Positions 14,476 through 22,754 of a stretch of 22,951 bases of DNA are shown here, piece by piece. The translations under genes were made by a program, and so were the position numbers. Positions within the stretch are counted from its first letter, which is position 1, and each line of letters begins with the position of its first letter. The notes beneath the pieces were generated by a model. The model was not told where the DNA came from, made no database searches, and was given only the letters and a program-made list of their open reading frames with translations. Source of the DNA: JAKALQ01 sp963978265 (GTDB lineage Bacteria > Actinomycetota > Actinomycetes > S36-B12 > UBA5976); assembly GCA_963978265.1 (NCBI GenBank), contig CAXBQV010000018.1:1-22951 (forward strand), given 5' to 3'.

Positions 14476-15779
14476 CGCGTTGCTCCTTCGACGATCCACG
14501 CGTCGGATCGTGATCGACGCAGCATCAGGACGACGCGAGTGCCGAGGAATGCGATCATCGCACACCACAACCCACTGACACCGAAGTCAAAGTGCACCGT
14601 CGCCCAGGCGATCGGGACAAAGGTGAGCATCGCCATCGTGAGCACGAAGGCGAGGTACTTCGTATCACCGCTGCCGATCAGCACGCCGTCAATGAGGAAC
14701 ACCACGGCCGCCATCGGTTGATGCAGACCGATCAGGATGAGGCACTGTGCCAGCAACGCGCGCACGATGTCGTCGGAGCTGAAAAGCGCTGGTAATGCAA
14801 GGGAACTCAACATCGTCAGGCCGCCGAGAATGGCGCCGAACACCATCGCCCAGCGCGTGAGGCGGTTGACGATCGCATGCACGAGATGGCCTTCGGAGGC
14901 ACCGAGTCGCTTGCCGATGATCGCCTGTGCCGCGATCGCAAGTGCGTCGAGCAAATTCGCGAGCACGAACCACACCTGCATCGAGACGTAGAACGCAGCG
15001 AGTTCCTTGGTGCCGAGTTGTGCGGCAGCAACCGTGGTACCGGTGAGCACGATCCGCAACATCGAGCTTCGCCACAGCAATGGCAGGCCGACCTTGAGCG
15101 CCTGTCCAAGACCGCCGAGATGTGTCGGATACTTCCGCGCACCGATTGAATGCGCATAGCGAAGCAGCACGACGAGGAACGTCAGGAAGCCGATCGACTC
15201 GGCGATGGTGACAGCGATACCGGCACCGAGCGTGCCAAGATCCGTGCCGAAGACGAAATAGGCGCAGAGCAGCATGTTGAGTGTGACCTGGAAGATTGTG
15301 ACGTAGAAGGTCACACGAGTGTCCTGCAGCCCTCGGAAAAGACCGACCGTTGCGAATGTCGCCATCATGGCCGGCGAACCGAGTGCGGCTCCACGCAGCC
15401 AGTCGATCGCATGCGGCAGTGCTGGGTCGTCGACACCGACCCACCCGACGAACGTCGGCGCGAACCACCACATCACTGCACCGACAGCGAGACCGATGAG
15501 CAGGCCGAGTGTGATGTAGTTGATGCCGTCGGCCACTGCCTCGCGCGGCTGGCCTGCTCCGAAGCGACGCGCGACGACGCTCGTCGAGGCGTAGGCGAGG
15601 AAGTAGCTGAGACTTGCCGCCACCCCGAATACCGCCGCGCCGCCGGCATAGCCCGCGAGGGCGTTCGTGCCGAGGGTCCCGATGAAGGCGGCGTCGGTCA
15701 GGAGAAGGAGTGACGGTGCGACGAGGGCGCCGAAGGCTGGAAGGGCCAGGCGCAGCACCTCACGACCCAGCGATTCCAT
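14472..15779 (-). CDS. MATE-family efflux transporter, DinF type
   Basis: 435 residues from ATG 15779. An extension to 15881 adds 34 polar residues unlike the family, so the inner start, which begins directly with the conserved LRLALPAFGALVAPSLLLLTDAAF, is used; its ribosome-binding site is weak. Twelve membrane helices are expected. GLFRGLQDTR (near residue 170) and VVARRFGAGQ are typical of the DinF branch, which exports drugs or other cations with H+ or Na+ antiport. The substrate is unknown. The stop overlaps the start of the phosphatase gene by 4 bases, implying coupled translation. Confidence 0.9.
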   Translation of the reverse strand: MESLGREVLRLALPAFGALVAPSLLLLTDAAFIGTLGTNALAGYAGGAAVFGVAASLSYFLAYASTSVVARRFGAGQPREAVADGINYITLGLLIGLAVGAVMWWFAPTFVGWVGVDDPALPHAIDWLRGAALGSPAMMATFATVGLFRGLQDTRVTFYVTIFQVTLNMLLCAYFVFGTDLGTLGAGIAVTIAESIGFLTFLVVLLRYAHSIGARKYPTHLGGLGQALKVGLPLLWRSSMLRIVLTGTTVAAAQLGTKELAAFYVSMQVWFVLANLLDALAIAAQAIIGKRLGASEGHLVHAIVNRLTRWAMVFGAILGGLTMLSSLALPALFSSDDIVRALLAQCLILIGLHQPMAAVVFLIDGVLIGSGDTKYLAFVLTMAMLTFVPIAWATVHFDFGVSGLWCAMIAFLGTRVVLMLRRSRSDAWIVEGATR

Positions 15780-16016
15780 GCCGTGATTCTTGTCCACTCG
15801 GCGAGAACTCCCCGAACTTTCTGCGGTCCACACCCTGTGCGCAGAATCCCTGAGGAGAACGGCGCGACGCGGCGCGATCACCCACAGCCATCGGGTCCGG
15901 AAACACAGGTTTCCCCCAAGGATGCCGACTTTTGCACGCGGTTATCCACAGACACATCCACAGGGCTGCTCGCCTCTGTCTGCCCCACCCATTACACATG
16001 GGCGTGAAGGAGTGCC
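15780..16016 (+). promoter_or_regulatory. dnaB upstream region with DnaA boxes
   Basis: This 237-base divergent region separates the MATE and dnaB genes. TTATCCACA at 15942-15950 is a perfect DnaA box; ACATCCACA at 15954-15962 is a weaker second copy, in the same orientation and 12 bases further on. GAAGGAG at 16005-16011 is the dnaB ribosome-binding site. The promoter is probably near the boxes (TTGCAC at 15932 is a possible -35), but a matching -10 is unclear. DnaA may therefore control dnaB transcription. Confidence 0.6.
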
Positions 16017-17378
16017 ATGAGCGTCGTTGATTTCCCGGCCGGTCCGGACGCGGGTACCCCCGACCGTCTCCCGCCACAGGATATTGCCGCCGAAGCATCC
16101 GTGCTCGGCGCGATGATGCTGAGCAAGGACGCCATCGCGGACGTCGTCGAAACGCTGCGCGAACATGATTTCTACAAGCCGTCGCACGCCACCATCTACG
16201 GCGTCATCATCGATCTTTACGGTCGCAGCGAGCCGGTCGACGCACTCACCGTGTCTGCGGAACTGCAACGACGCGGTGAGTCTGCGCGTGTTGGTGGTGC
16301 GCCCTACCTCCACACACTTGTGCAAGGCGTGCCTACTGCGGCGAATGCAAGTTACTACGCGCAGATCGTGCATGAACGCGCAATCCTTCGCAGGCTGGTT
16401 GAAGCCGGCACACGCATTGTGCAGATGGGATACCAGGGGCAAGGTGAGATCGACCAAGTCGTCGATCGTGCACAGGCCGAGGTCTACGACGTCACTGACC
16501 GACGCATGTCAGAGGACTACCAACCACTCTCCGAACTCATGGGTGATGCGCTCACTGAGATCGAAGCGATCGGCAATCGTGGTGGAGAACGCGTCGGTGT
16601 CCCCACTGGATTCGAGGATCTCGACCGACTGACAAATGGTTTGCACCCCGGTCAACTCCTGATTGTGGCTGCGCGGCCCTCGATCGGTAAGTCGACACTC
16701 GCACTCGATTTCGCGCGCGCTGCAAGCATCGAGCACGGACTCACGTCGGTGTTCTTCTCCTTGGAAATGGCGCGGAACGAAATCGTCATGCGACTTCTTT
16801 CAGCGGAAGCAGGTGTCTCCCTTCACAACATGCGTTCCGGCCTGATGAATGACAATGACTGGAACAAGTTGGCCCGCAAGATGTCAGCCGTATCGGAAGC
16901 GCCTTTGTTCATCGATGACTCGGCGAATCTCACGATGATGGAGATCCGCGCAAAGGCGAGACGGTTGAAGCAGCGCCACAATCTGAAGTTGATCGTGCTC
17001 GACTACATGCAGCTCATGACATCCGGGCGTCGAGTGGAAAGTCGTCAACAGGAAGTGTCGGAGTTCTCACGACAGTTGAAGCTACTCGCGAAGGAACTCC
17101 AGGTTCCGGTGGTGGCGCTCTCGCAGTTGAACCGTGGTCCCGAACAGCGCACGGACAAGAAGCCGATGCTCGCAGACCTCCGCGAATCCGGTTCACTCGA
17201 ACAGGACGCAGACGTCGTCGTCCTCATTCACCGTGATGATGCCTACGATCGCGACTCACCGCGAGCCGGTGAAGCCGATCTCATCATCGCCAAGCACCGT
17301 AACGGCCCAACCGGCACCGTCACCGTGGCGTTTCAGGGTCACTACTCCCGCTTCGTGGACATGGCGAAGACGAACTAG
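16017..17378 (+). CDS. dnaB: Replicative DNA helicase DnaB
   Basis: 453 residues, full length and without an intein. The N-terminal domain has PQDIAAEASVLGAMMLSKDAIADVVE (about 21-46), which binds primase. The RecA-like C-terminal domain has Walker A ARPSIGKS (219-226, Lys225), FFSLEMARNEIVMRLLSAEAGV, Walker B LIVLDYMQL (Asp329), VVALSQLNRGPEQR and the late SGSLEQDADVVVLIHR and KHRNGPTGTV motifs. DnaB unwinds DNA as a hexamer at the fork. Many actinobacteria carry an intein in this gene; none is here. The gene converges on the ATPase gene and overlaps its stop by 4 bases. Confidence 0.97.
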   Translation: MSVVDFPAGPDAGTPDRLPPQDIAAEASVLGAMMLSKDAIADVVETLREHDFYKPSHATIYGVIIDLYGRSEPVDALTVSAELQRRGESARVGGAPYLHTLVQGVPTAANASYYAQIVHERAILRRLVEAGTRIVQMGYQGQGEIDQVVDRAQAEVYDVTDRRMSEDYQPLSELMGDALTEIEAIGNRGGERVGVPTGFEDLDRLTNGLHPGQLLIVAARPSIGKSTLALDFARAASIEHGLTSVFFSLEMARNEIVMRLLSAEAGVSLHNMRSGLMNDNDWNKLARKMSAVSEAPLFIDDSANLTMMEIRAKARRLKQRHNLKLIVLDYMQLMTSGRRVESRQQEVSEFSRQLKLLAKELQVPVVALSQLNRGPEQRTDKKPMLADLRESGSLEQDADVVVLIHRDDAYDRDSPRAGEADLIIAKHRNGPTGTVTVAFQGHYSRFVDMAKTN

Positions 17379-19783
17379 CTCCGGACGTGTACTGCCTTCG
17401 CACCGTCGACGACGAGCACCAGCAGCACGGCGAATCCGAACACGATCGCCCATTCCTGCCAGGCGAGCGGCACGACGTGGAGGAGTGAGCCAAGTGGAGT
17501 GATGATGAACGGCAGCACAGCGAGCAGTAAGCCGAACACAATCGCATAGATGAGCGGCTTGTTCGCAGTGATCGGATTCATCCGCAGGATCGGCGTACGC
17601 AAACTCCGATACGCGAGGATGTAGATGACGGAACTGATTGCGAAGGCTGCGAACACCATGCTTCGTCCACGAACTTCATCGTGCAACACAAGGTGGTAGT
17701 GGCCGAATACGCACAGTCCGAACAACGCACTCAAGCCGCTGATGGTGGCGATCAGTCGTGCCCCGAAGCGATCGAGAATCGACTCCTGCAATGCTCGCGG
17801 TGGCCGCTCCATGATCCCCTGTTCCTTGGGCTCGAATCCGAGCACGATGTCCTCCGGTCCGTCGCAGATGAGGTGGATCCAGAGAATCTGTGCGACGAGA
17901 AGCGGTGTCGGCCAACCGAGCAGCATGGCCCCGAAGATGGTCAGCACTTCTGCGAATGAATCAGACAGCACATACGCAACAACCTTGCGGATGTTGTCGA
18001 AGATGACTCGCCCTTCCTCGATCGAAGCGACGACCGTGCTGAAGTTGTTATCGAGCAGGATCAGGTCCGCAATCTCCTTCGCGACATCGCTCGCGGTACC
18101 GACAACGATGCCGATGTCGGCTCGCTTCAATGCAGGTGCGTCATTCACGCCGTCACCGATCATCGCGGTGACATCACCATTCGCCTTCAACGCATCAATA
18201 ATCCGCAGTTTGTCCTGTGGTCTGATGCGTGCGAATACCGTGTTCGACTTCACGCAGGCACGAATGCCCGCATCGTCGTACTGCTGCAGTTCGGCACCTT
18301 CAATGACGCGGATGTCTGTGATGCCGATGCTCCTGGCGATGCTTTCCGCGGTCCCGCGGTAGTCGCCGGTCACCATCAGTACCCGGATGCCAGCGGTTCG
18401 GGCGAGTGCCACGGATTCCTCGACGCCCGTCCGAATCGGGTCCTCCATTCCAACCAGCCCGACCCAGGTGTAGCCGGAGTAGTCGTTGAGTCCTCCTCCG
18501 GTTCGATGCGCAAGTCCGAGGCAACGGAGGCCCTGATTGGCCCAATCGTCAATCAGGGATTGCACGTCCTCACCGTTGATTTCGCTGCTGCACATGCCGA
18601 GCACGATCTCCGGAGCGCCCTTGAGGAAGTACTCCTGGGCTCCATCCATTGCAGTGCTGGTGATGGCTGCGATCATGTACTTCGTCTCGGATGTGAAGAG
18701 CTCCTCTGCAGTTCGCGGCGAACTGTCGAAGAGTGTCTGGACATCGAACGCGGCGTGCTGCTGCGCGTACTCCCAGAGAGCGATGTCCACCGGCCCTTCG
18801 AGGTCGTTGCACAAGACCATCGTGCGCTGTGCGTGTTGCGTGTCCACCAAGGCTGCCTGGGTCACCCGCATCCGTCCCTCGGTCAGGGTTCCCGTCTTAT
18901 CAGTGCAGATGACGGTTACCGAACCAAGGGTTTCGACAGCGAGCAGTCGCTTCACCAAGCCCTGTCGACGGAGCACTCGTCGCATGCCGGCGACAAGAAT
19001 GACGGTGACGGCAATGATCAAGCCCTCGGGTATTGCTGCAATTGATAGCACGATCGCAGTACGCAGCATCGTGAAGAACTCCTGACCGGCAAGCAGTCCC
19101 ACCAGCAAGATCACAACCGTGGTAGCAATCACCACCCGGGTCAGCAGTGCGCTGAAGCGCGTGAGACGCACCTGCAACGGTGTGGGGTCTTCCCGGGGTG
19201 CGGCGATCGAGGCGGCGATCTTCCCCAATTCGGTGTGTGTTCCAATCGCATCCACGACGAGCAATCCGCGGCCGGTCACGACCGTGCTTCCCATGAACGC
19301 ACGATCCTGCACCTGTTTGCTGACTGGTTCACTCTCACCGGTGAGCAACGCTTCATCCACCGAGACGCGGGTGGCTTCCAGTAACGTGCCATCGGCGGGA
19401 ATCTTGTCGCCGACCGCGAGTTGTACGAGATCTCCGGGAACGAGTTGCCATACCTCGATATCGGACCGCACACCATCCCGCCAGACATTCGCTGTGGGCT
19501 TGAGCAGGGTGCGCAAGGCGAGATAGGTCTGGTGCGCCTTGAACTCCTGTACGAAGCCGAGGGCGACGTCGATGACGACGACGGTGATGATGATGACGAA
19601 GTCCCCCCGCTCACCAAGTGCGAGTGAGATCGCCGCGGCCACGAAGATGATGAAGACGAGTGGGGACGTGAACTGCGTCGCAAGGATCGAGAACCAGGTA
19701 ACCGGTTCACGCTGCGGAAGACGATTCTCACCGTACTCGACGCGGCGGCTTGCAACCTCGCTCGACGTCAATCCGCTGCGCAT
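17375..19783 (-). CDS. P2-type cation-transporting ATPase (calcium-pump-like)
   Basis: 802 residues. The actuator domain has TGES (148-151, Glu150). The phosphorylation motif CTDKTGTLTEG contains Asp295, and the hinge GDGVNDAP has Asp544, Asn547 and Asp548. In the fourth membrane helix, IPEGLIIAVTVILVAGMRRVLRR matches P2A/P2-type pumps (PEGL) for Ca2+, Mn2+ or Na+/K+-like ions, and the LGENRLP-like N-terminus (YGENRLPQREP) is the cation ATPase N domain. Ten membrane helices are expected. No heavy-metal-binding CxxC domain or CPC motif is present, which argues against a copper or zinc pump. It starts 9 bases after the DUF3048 stop, with TAAGGA as ribosome-binding site, so the two form an operon. 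Confidence 0.93.
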   Translation of the reverse strand: MRSGLTSSEVASRRVEYGENRLPQREPVTWFSILATQFTSPLVFIIFVAAAISLALGERGDFVIIITVVVIDVALGFVQEFKAHQTYLALRTLLKPTANVWRDGVRSDIEVWQLVPGDLVQLAVGDKIPADGTLLEATRVSVDEALLTGESEPVSKQVQDRAFMGSTVVTGRGLLVVDAIGTHTELGKIAASIAAPREDPTPLQVRLTRFSALLTRVVIATTVVILLVGLLAGQEFFTMLRTAIVLSIAAIPEGLIIAVTVILVAGMRRVLRRQGLVKRLLAVETLGSVTVICTDKTGTLTEGRMRVTQAALVDTQHAQRTMVLCNDLEGPVDIALWEYAQQHAAFDVQTLFDSSPRTAEELFTSETKYMIAAITSTAMDGAQEYFLKGAPEIVLGMCSSEINGEDVQSLIDDWANQGLRCLGLAHRTGGGLNDYSGYTWVGLVGMEDPIRTGVEESVALARTAGIRVLMVTGDYRGTAESIARSIGITDIRVIEGAELQQYDDAGIRACVKSNTVFARIRPQDKLRIIDALKANGDVTAMIGDGVNDAPALKRADIGIVVGTASDVAKEIADLILLDNNFSTVVASIEEGRVIFDNIRKVVAYVLSDSFAEVLTIFGAMLLGWPTPLLVAQILWIHLICDGPEDIVLGFEPKEQGIMERPPRALQESILDRFGARLIATISGLSALFGLCVFGHYHLVLHDEVRGRSMVFAAFAISSVIYILAYRSLRTPILRMNPITANKPLIYAIVFGLLLAVLPFIITPLGSLLHVVPLAWQEWAIVFGFAVLLVLVVDGAKAVHVRS

Positions 19784-19792
19784 CGTGCGTCC

Positions 19793-20794
19793 TTATCGGT
19801 AGGTCACACTTCCAAGATCACTGACAATCAACCACCAGGTACGACCACGCGTCAATGTGATTTCGGTGCCGTGATCATCAAACCATCGTGGGAGGTCTGC
19901 CGAGCTCGGGCGTTCCCATCGCGCATGGATGAGAAGACCTTGTGAGAGCACGTAGCCTTCGCCGGTTCCGATGGTGTTGGCATACGGCGTCACAGCACCG
20001 TATTTGTCGGAGAATGGGCTGTCCTGGAACGGCGCCTGCATGACGAGGATGTTCGCCGCAGTCACCGGCTCGGTCTGTCCGTCCAAGCTGGTTTGGGTCA
20101 TCAATGGCTGGCTACTCGCCGACATCTGCCACCGACGTCCGTCCCATATGTAGGACTTTTTCGACGCCGGCCATCGGACCGCAACTTCCTGCACAGTGGT
20201 TCCCGACTCCGTCGGCTTTGCAGCGATTGGCCAGGCCTTGATGTTCGTCACGCTGGCTGCCATCGGATCGGTGATACGACCACGGAGCGTGGTCATGGTC
20301 GCGACGTAGTTGTGAGGTGCCGCACGATCTTCGATTCGGAAGTACCCATCCCCGCCTTGTGGGGCGCCGATGAGTTGCAGTTGCGCCGCCTTCAAGTACG
20401 GCACGAGTCGCGCCGCAGATCCCGAGTATGCGAAACCGGGAGTTCCGAATGCCGGTACGAGATCGAGGTCAGTGATTCGTGCTGATCTGATCGGTCCGAT
20501 GAATTCGGGGGACTTCGACTGGAAGACGGCAAACAACCGGGTCAGACCACCTTCAACCTGTTCAACGACAACGATGTCCGCGCTGTTCAAGTTGAACTGA
20601 GGTCTGGCTTCGACGACGTCGTCGATCTTCGCGACGATCACCGGATTCGTGCGTTCACCACACATGTCGGTGAGTGGTGAACGCCAGCAAGGGGCAGCAC
20701 TGCCCGCCGGCGATGGAGTACCCGGCAGATTCCCGCACGCCGCAAGCAGAACTGCGATAGCCGGCACTGCGACGATGTGTGGGAAGCGCATCAT
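19793..20794 (-). CDS. DUF3048 (YerB-type) lipoprotein
   Basis: 333 residues from ATG 20794 (20791 is equally possible; longer frames to 20806 or 20851 lack a better signal). Residues 1-20 are a lipoprotein signal with lipobox LAAC (Cys20). The DUF3048 domain shows IVAKIDDVVEARPQFNLNSADIVVVEQVEGGLTRLFAVFQS, then PIRSARITDLDLVPAFG, and the C-terminal part has WDGRRWQMS and GRTWWLIV, as in Bacillus YerB. The biochemical role of the family is unknown. It should sit outside the membrane, and it leads the operon with the cation pump. No clear promoter was resolved in the 79 bases shared with the divergent MFS gene. Confidence 0.88.
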   Translation of the reverse strand: MMRFPHIVAVPAIAVLLAACGNLPGTPSPAGSAAPCWRSPLTDMCGERTNPVIVAKIDDVVEARPQFNLNSADIVVVEQVEGGLTRLFAVFQSKSPEFIGPIRSARITDLDLVPAFGTPGFAYSGSAARLVPYLKAAQLQLIGAPQGGDGYFRIEDRAAPHNYVATMTTLRGRITDPMAASVTNIKAWPIAAKPTESGTTVQEVAVRWPASKKSYIWDGRRWQMSASSQPLMTQTSLDGQTEPVTAANILVMQAPFQDSPFSDKYGAVTPYANTIGTGEGYVLSQGLLIHARWERPSSADLPRWFDDHGTEITLTRGRTWWLIVSDLGSVTYR

Positions 20795-20873
20795 GCATGC
20801 CAGCATAGGTAGTCGAGTGCAACATGAAAAATGCAGGACGAGTACGCTCATCGAATACGCAGGGAGGTAGTTA

Positions 20874-22046
20874 GTGCGACGTTGGTTGAGCCGGAATCTC
20901 GTGGTGCTCAGCCTTGTATCGCTCCTCCAGGATGCAGCGAGTGAATTCCTCTACCCACTCTTGCCACTTCTGCTGACAGGTGTCCTGGCGGCACCACCTG
21001 TTGTACTCGGCGTCATCGAAGGTCTTGCCGATGCAACTGCAGGCATCACGAAGTATGTCGCCGGACGCTGGTCTGATGCTCGGGGACGAAAACCTTTCAT
21101 TGCGATCGGCTACTCACTGGCGGCCCTTGGGAAGGCATTCGTCGCGGCCGCAACGGTGTGGCCGATGGTGTTGTTCGGTCGCGTGACCGACCGATTCGGA
21201 AAGGGAATCCGTTCTGCCCCGCGCGATGCCATGATCGCGTCATCGGTTACAGCAGATGCTCTTGGCCGCGCATTCGGCTTCCACCGAATGGCGGACACCG
21301 CCGGCGCAGTCATCGGACCCTTGCTCGGGCTTCTTGCATTGTCGCTGTTGGACAACGATCTTCGTCGGGTCCTCTGGTGGGCGGTCATTCCGGGGATTGC
21401 GTCTGCCCTGCTTGTGATGCTCGTGCGCACGCCGGAGCAGGAATACGTTGAGCGTGCGCAACGACGTGTCACACCGAAGCATCCGTTGCCACCACAGTTC
21501 TGGCGAGTGCTCGTTCCACTGTCCGTCATCGCCTTGCTGAACTTTGCGGATGCACTGCTGTTGCTGAGATTCGTCGATCTCGGATACTCGACGACGCAGG
21601 TTGTGCTCGCGTACGTGGCGTTCAACAGTGTGTACACGCTGCTGGCCTTTCCTGCGGGGTTGGTCGCAGATCGGTTGCATCCACTGTTCGTGTACGTCCT
21701 GGGTCTACTCGGTTTCGGTGTTGCCTACCTCGGCCTCGGGATCGCCGACGGTGGCTGGGCGCCGTTCGTGCTGATGGCGGTGTACGGCGTCTTCCCCGCA
21801 CTCACCGACGGTGTTGGCAAGGCGTGGATCGCGCGCATCGTCCCGGCCGAGCATCGCGGCCGCGGACAAGGTGTGTTCCAAGCATGGAATGCGATTGGGA
21901 TCTTGCTTGCCGGAACATGGGCGGGCCTGCTCTGGGAGGCGGGACCGGGCAACGGTGTGCTGCCATTGACGGTTTCCGGAGTGCTTGGCCTCGTTGCGGC
22001 AGCAATGCTGCTGGTGTTCCGTAAGCACCTGATCCGGGTTCCATAA
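20874..22046 (+). CDS. Major facilitator superfamily transporter
   Basis: 390 residues from a GTG with GGGAGG about 7 bases upstream. Twelve membrane helices are expected. The loop between helices 2 and 3 reads GRWSDARGRKP, the MFS motif A, and DRFGKGIRSAPRDAMIASSV is a landmark of a branch of predicted MFS permeases often annotated only as general transporters. The C-terminal half repeats the pattern weakly (AGLVADRLHP). The substrate is unknown. It is divergent from the DUF3048-ATPase operon and is followed, 54 bases later, by the start of ilvD. Confidence 0.9.
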   Translation: MRRWLSRNLVVLSLVSLLQDAASEFLYPLLPLLLTGVLAAPPVVLGVIEGLADATAGITKYVAGRWSDARGRKPFIAIGYSLAALGKAFVAAATVWPMVLFGRVTDRFGKGIRSAPRDAMIASSVTADALGRAFGFHRMADTAGAVIGPLLGLLALSLLDNDLRRVLWWAVIPGIASALLVMLVRTPEQEYVERAQRRVTPKHPLPPQFWRVLVPLSVIALLNFADALLLLRFVDLGYSTTQVVLAYVAFNSVYTLLAFPAGLVADRLHPLFVYVLGLLGFGVAYLGLGIADGGWAPFVLMAVYGVFPALTDGVGKAWIARIVPAEHRGRGQGVFQAWNAIGILLAGTWAGLLWEAGPGNGVLPLTVSGVLGLVAAAMLLVFRKHLIRVP

Positions 22047-22100
22047 GCGCTGTAGAGGTCAGAACCACGCCGGTTACGCTTCTGTCTCTGGAGGTTCCCC

Positions 22101-22256
22101 ATGCCGATGTACCGCTCCCGTACCTCGACGCACGGCCGCAATATGGCCGGTGCGCGTGCTCTCTGGCGTGCCACCGGTGTCCGTGAAGGCGATTTCGGCA
22201 AGCCGATCATCGCCGTCGTGAACTCGTTCACCCAATTCGTGCTTCGATCGTGGTGA
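22101..22256 (+). pseudogene. ilvD: Dihydroxy-acid dehydratase, N-terminal fragment
   Basis: The ATG at 22101 follows GGAGG. Residues 1-47 (MPMYRSRTSTHGRNMAGARAL, then DFGKPIIAVVNSFTQFV) match the highly conserved start of dihydroxy-acid dehydratase, the iron-sulfur enzyme of branched-chain amino acid synthesis. The family continues PGHVHLKD; here the frame reads LRSW and stops at 22254-22256. The break is at about 22241/22242, and everything beyond belongs to unrelated DNA. The full enzyme is about 560-620 residues, so the fragment cannot be functional. It may be a true truncation or the edge of a chimeric join. Confidence 0.92.
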
Positions 22257-22269
22257 TGCTGTCTTGCAT
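22242..22269 (-). CDS. First codons of an unidentified gene, cut at the ilvD junction
   Basis: On the minus strand, GAGAGGTAG lies just before an ATG at 22269-22267, followed by codons for MQDSITTIE up to the point where ilvD sequence begins; past it, the frame stops after four more codons inside ilvD. The good ribosome-binding site and the sudden end at exactly the ilvD break suggest a real gene start cut by the same junction. Nine residues are too few to name it. Confidence 0.35.
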
Positions 22270-22272
22270 GGT

Positions 22273-22488
22273 CTACCTCTCGGTGGGAGCTGTTACGAGC
22301 GCTGTTGCGCGTCGTGCAGATCGGGCTTCCCGCTGTGCGATTTGTGGACGCACTGCGGGCTGATCCGCCTCCGGAAGCACCGTCGCCCTAGAGGGTCGGT
22401 TGCCGGATGGCCAGCCGGAGGGCTTGTGGCCATCAACTCGTGCGCGGCTCCTGGCTGGAGTCGCGCGGGATCTGGTGTCGAAGGTCAA
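22273..22488 (-). CDS. Possible 71-residue basic ORF
   Basis: This frame opens with a TTG overlapping the stop of the 42-residue ORF (TTGA) and closes with a TAG 3 bases before the next candidate ATG, so it fills the gap exactly. The product is rich in Arg, Ala, Pro and Ser, matches no family I know, and such composition is common in non-coding frames of GC-rich DNA. It is listed because of its exact fit, not because of its content; it may be only an untranslated spacer. Confidence 0.22.
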   Translation of the reverse strand: MTFDTRSRATPARSRARVDGHKPSGWPSGNRPSRATVLPEADQPAVRPQIAQREARSARRATALVTAPTER

Positions 22489-22613
22489 CGCTTGCCGTTG
22501 AAGAAGCCAGTCTTGCGCTTGTTCATTGACCCGGGTTTGCGGAACCCGCGGTCGTTCGGCGTGTGCGACTGGCGGAAGTCCAGTGCCTTCTTCACCTTGT
22601 CATGGTGTTTCAT
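22485..22613 (-). CDS. Small very basic protein, 42 residues, unknown
   Basis: MKHHDKVKKALDFRQS at the start, then a segment with PNDRGFRKPGSMNKRK and the ending FFNGKR. Ten Lys and five Arg against few acidic residues suggest binding to nucleic acid or to the ribosome. A purine-rich AGAAAGAGA lies 4 bases before the ATG. The frame is too short to be noticed in ordinary gene lists. It sits downstream of a promoter-like pair, a hairpin and an rrn boxA-like element. I do not recognise the family. The regular Gly-Phe-Arg-Lys-Pro-Gly-Ser-Met pattern looks selected, but a short chance frame cannot be excluded. Confidence 0.5.
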   Translation of the reverse strand: MKHHDKVKKALDFRQSHTPNDRGFRKPGSMNKRKTGFFNGKR

Positions 22614-22754
22614 GTGGTCTCTTTCTGCTTTGAATGTTTGTTACTTGGCTGGTGGATAAGTGCGTGCGACCATGGCGGCCGAACGCGTTGTTCGTCGCTT
22701 CGAGGCTCTATCTCTGTGCAGTTCTCAAGGTGCAAGCGGAGAGACTCCGCCACT
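22614..22754 (-). promoter_or_regulatory. Long leader with hairpin and rrn boxA-like element
   Basis: In minus-strand order: a perfect hairpin GCGGAG-TCT-CTCCGC (22750-22736), a 6-base gap, then CTTGAGAACT (22729-22720) followed by GCACAG. The last string resembles the TTGAGAACT boxA region of actinobacterial rRNA operon spacers, and a hairpin before it copies the boxB-boxA order of antitermination leaders. The leader then runs about 105 bases to the 42-residue ORF. TTATCCACC (22659-22651) is one base off a DnaA box, probably by chance. No 23S or 16S sequence follows. Confidence 0.45.

Noticed and set aside
15780..15881. 34-residue N-terminal extension of the MATE transporter
   Set aside because: The added residues are polar and unlike MATE N-termini; the inner Met begins the conserved first helix.
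15942..15962. Chromosome origin oriC
   Set aside because: Only one perfect DnaA box and one weak box, no AT-rich unwinding region and no dnaA or dnaN nearby.
16017..17378. Intein in DnaB
   Set aside because: The protein has the normal intein-free length and Walker A is uninterrupted.
22264..22659. 131-codon plus-strand frame rich in Cys and Trp
   Set aside because: It runs over the small-ORF region on the opposite strand, has no family resemblance and no convincing ribosome-binding site.
22651..22659. Second DnaA control site near the small ORF
   Set aside because: A single 8/9 match is expected by chance over this length, and nothing else supports it.
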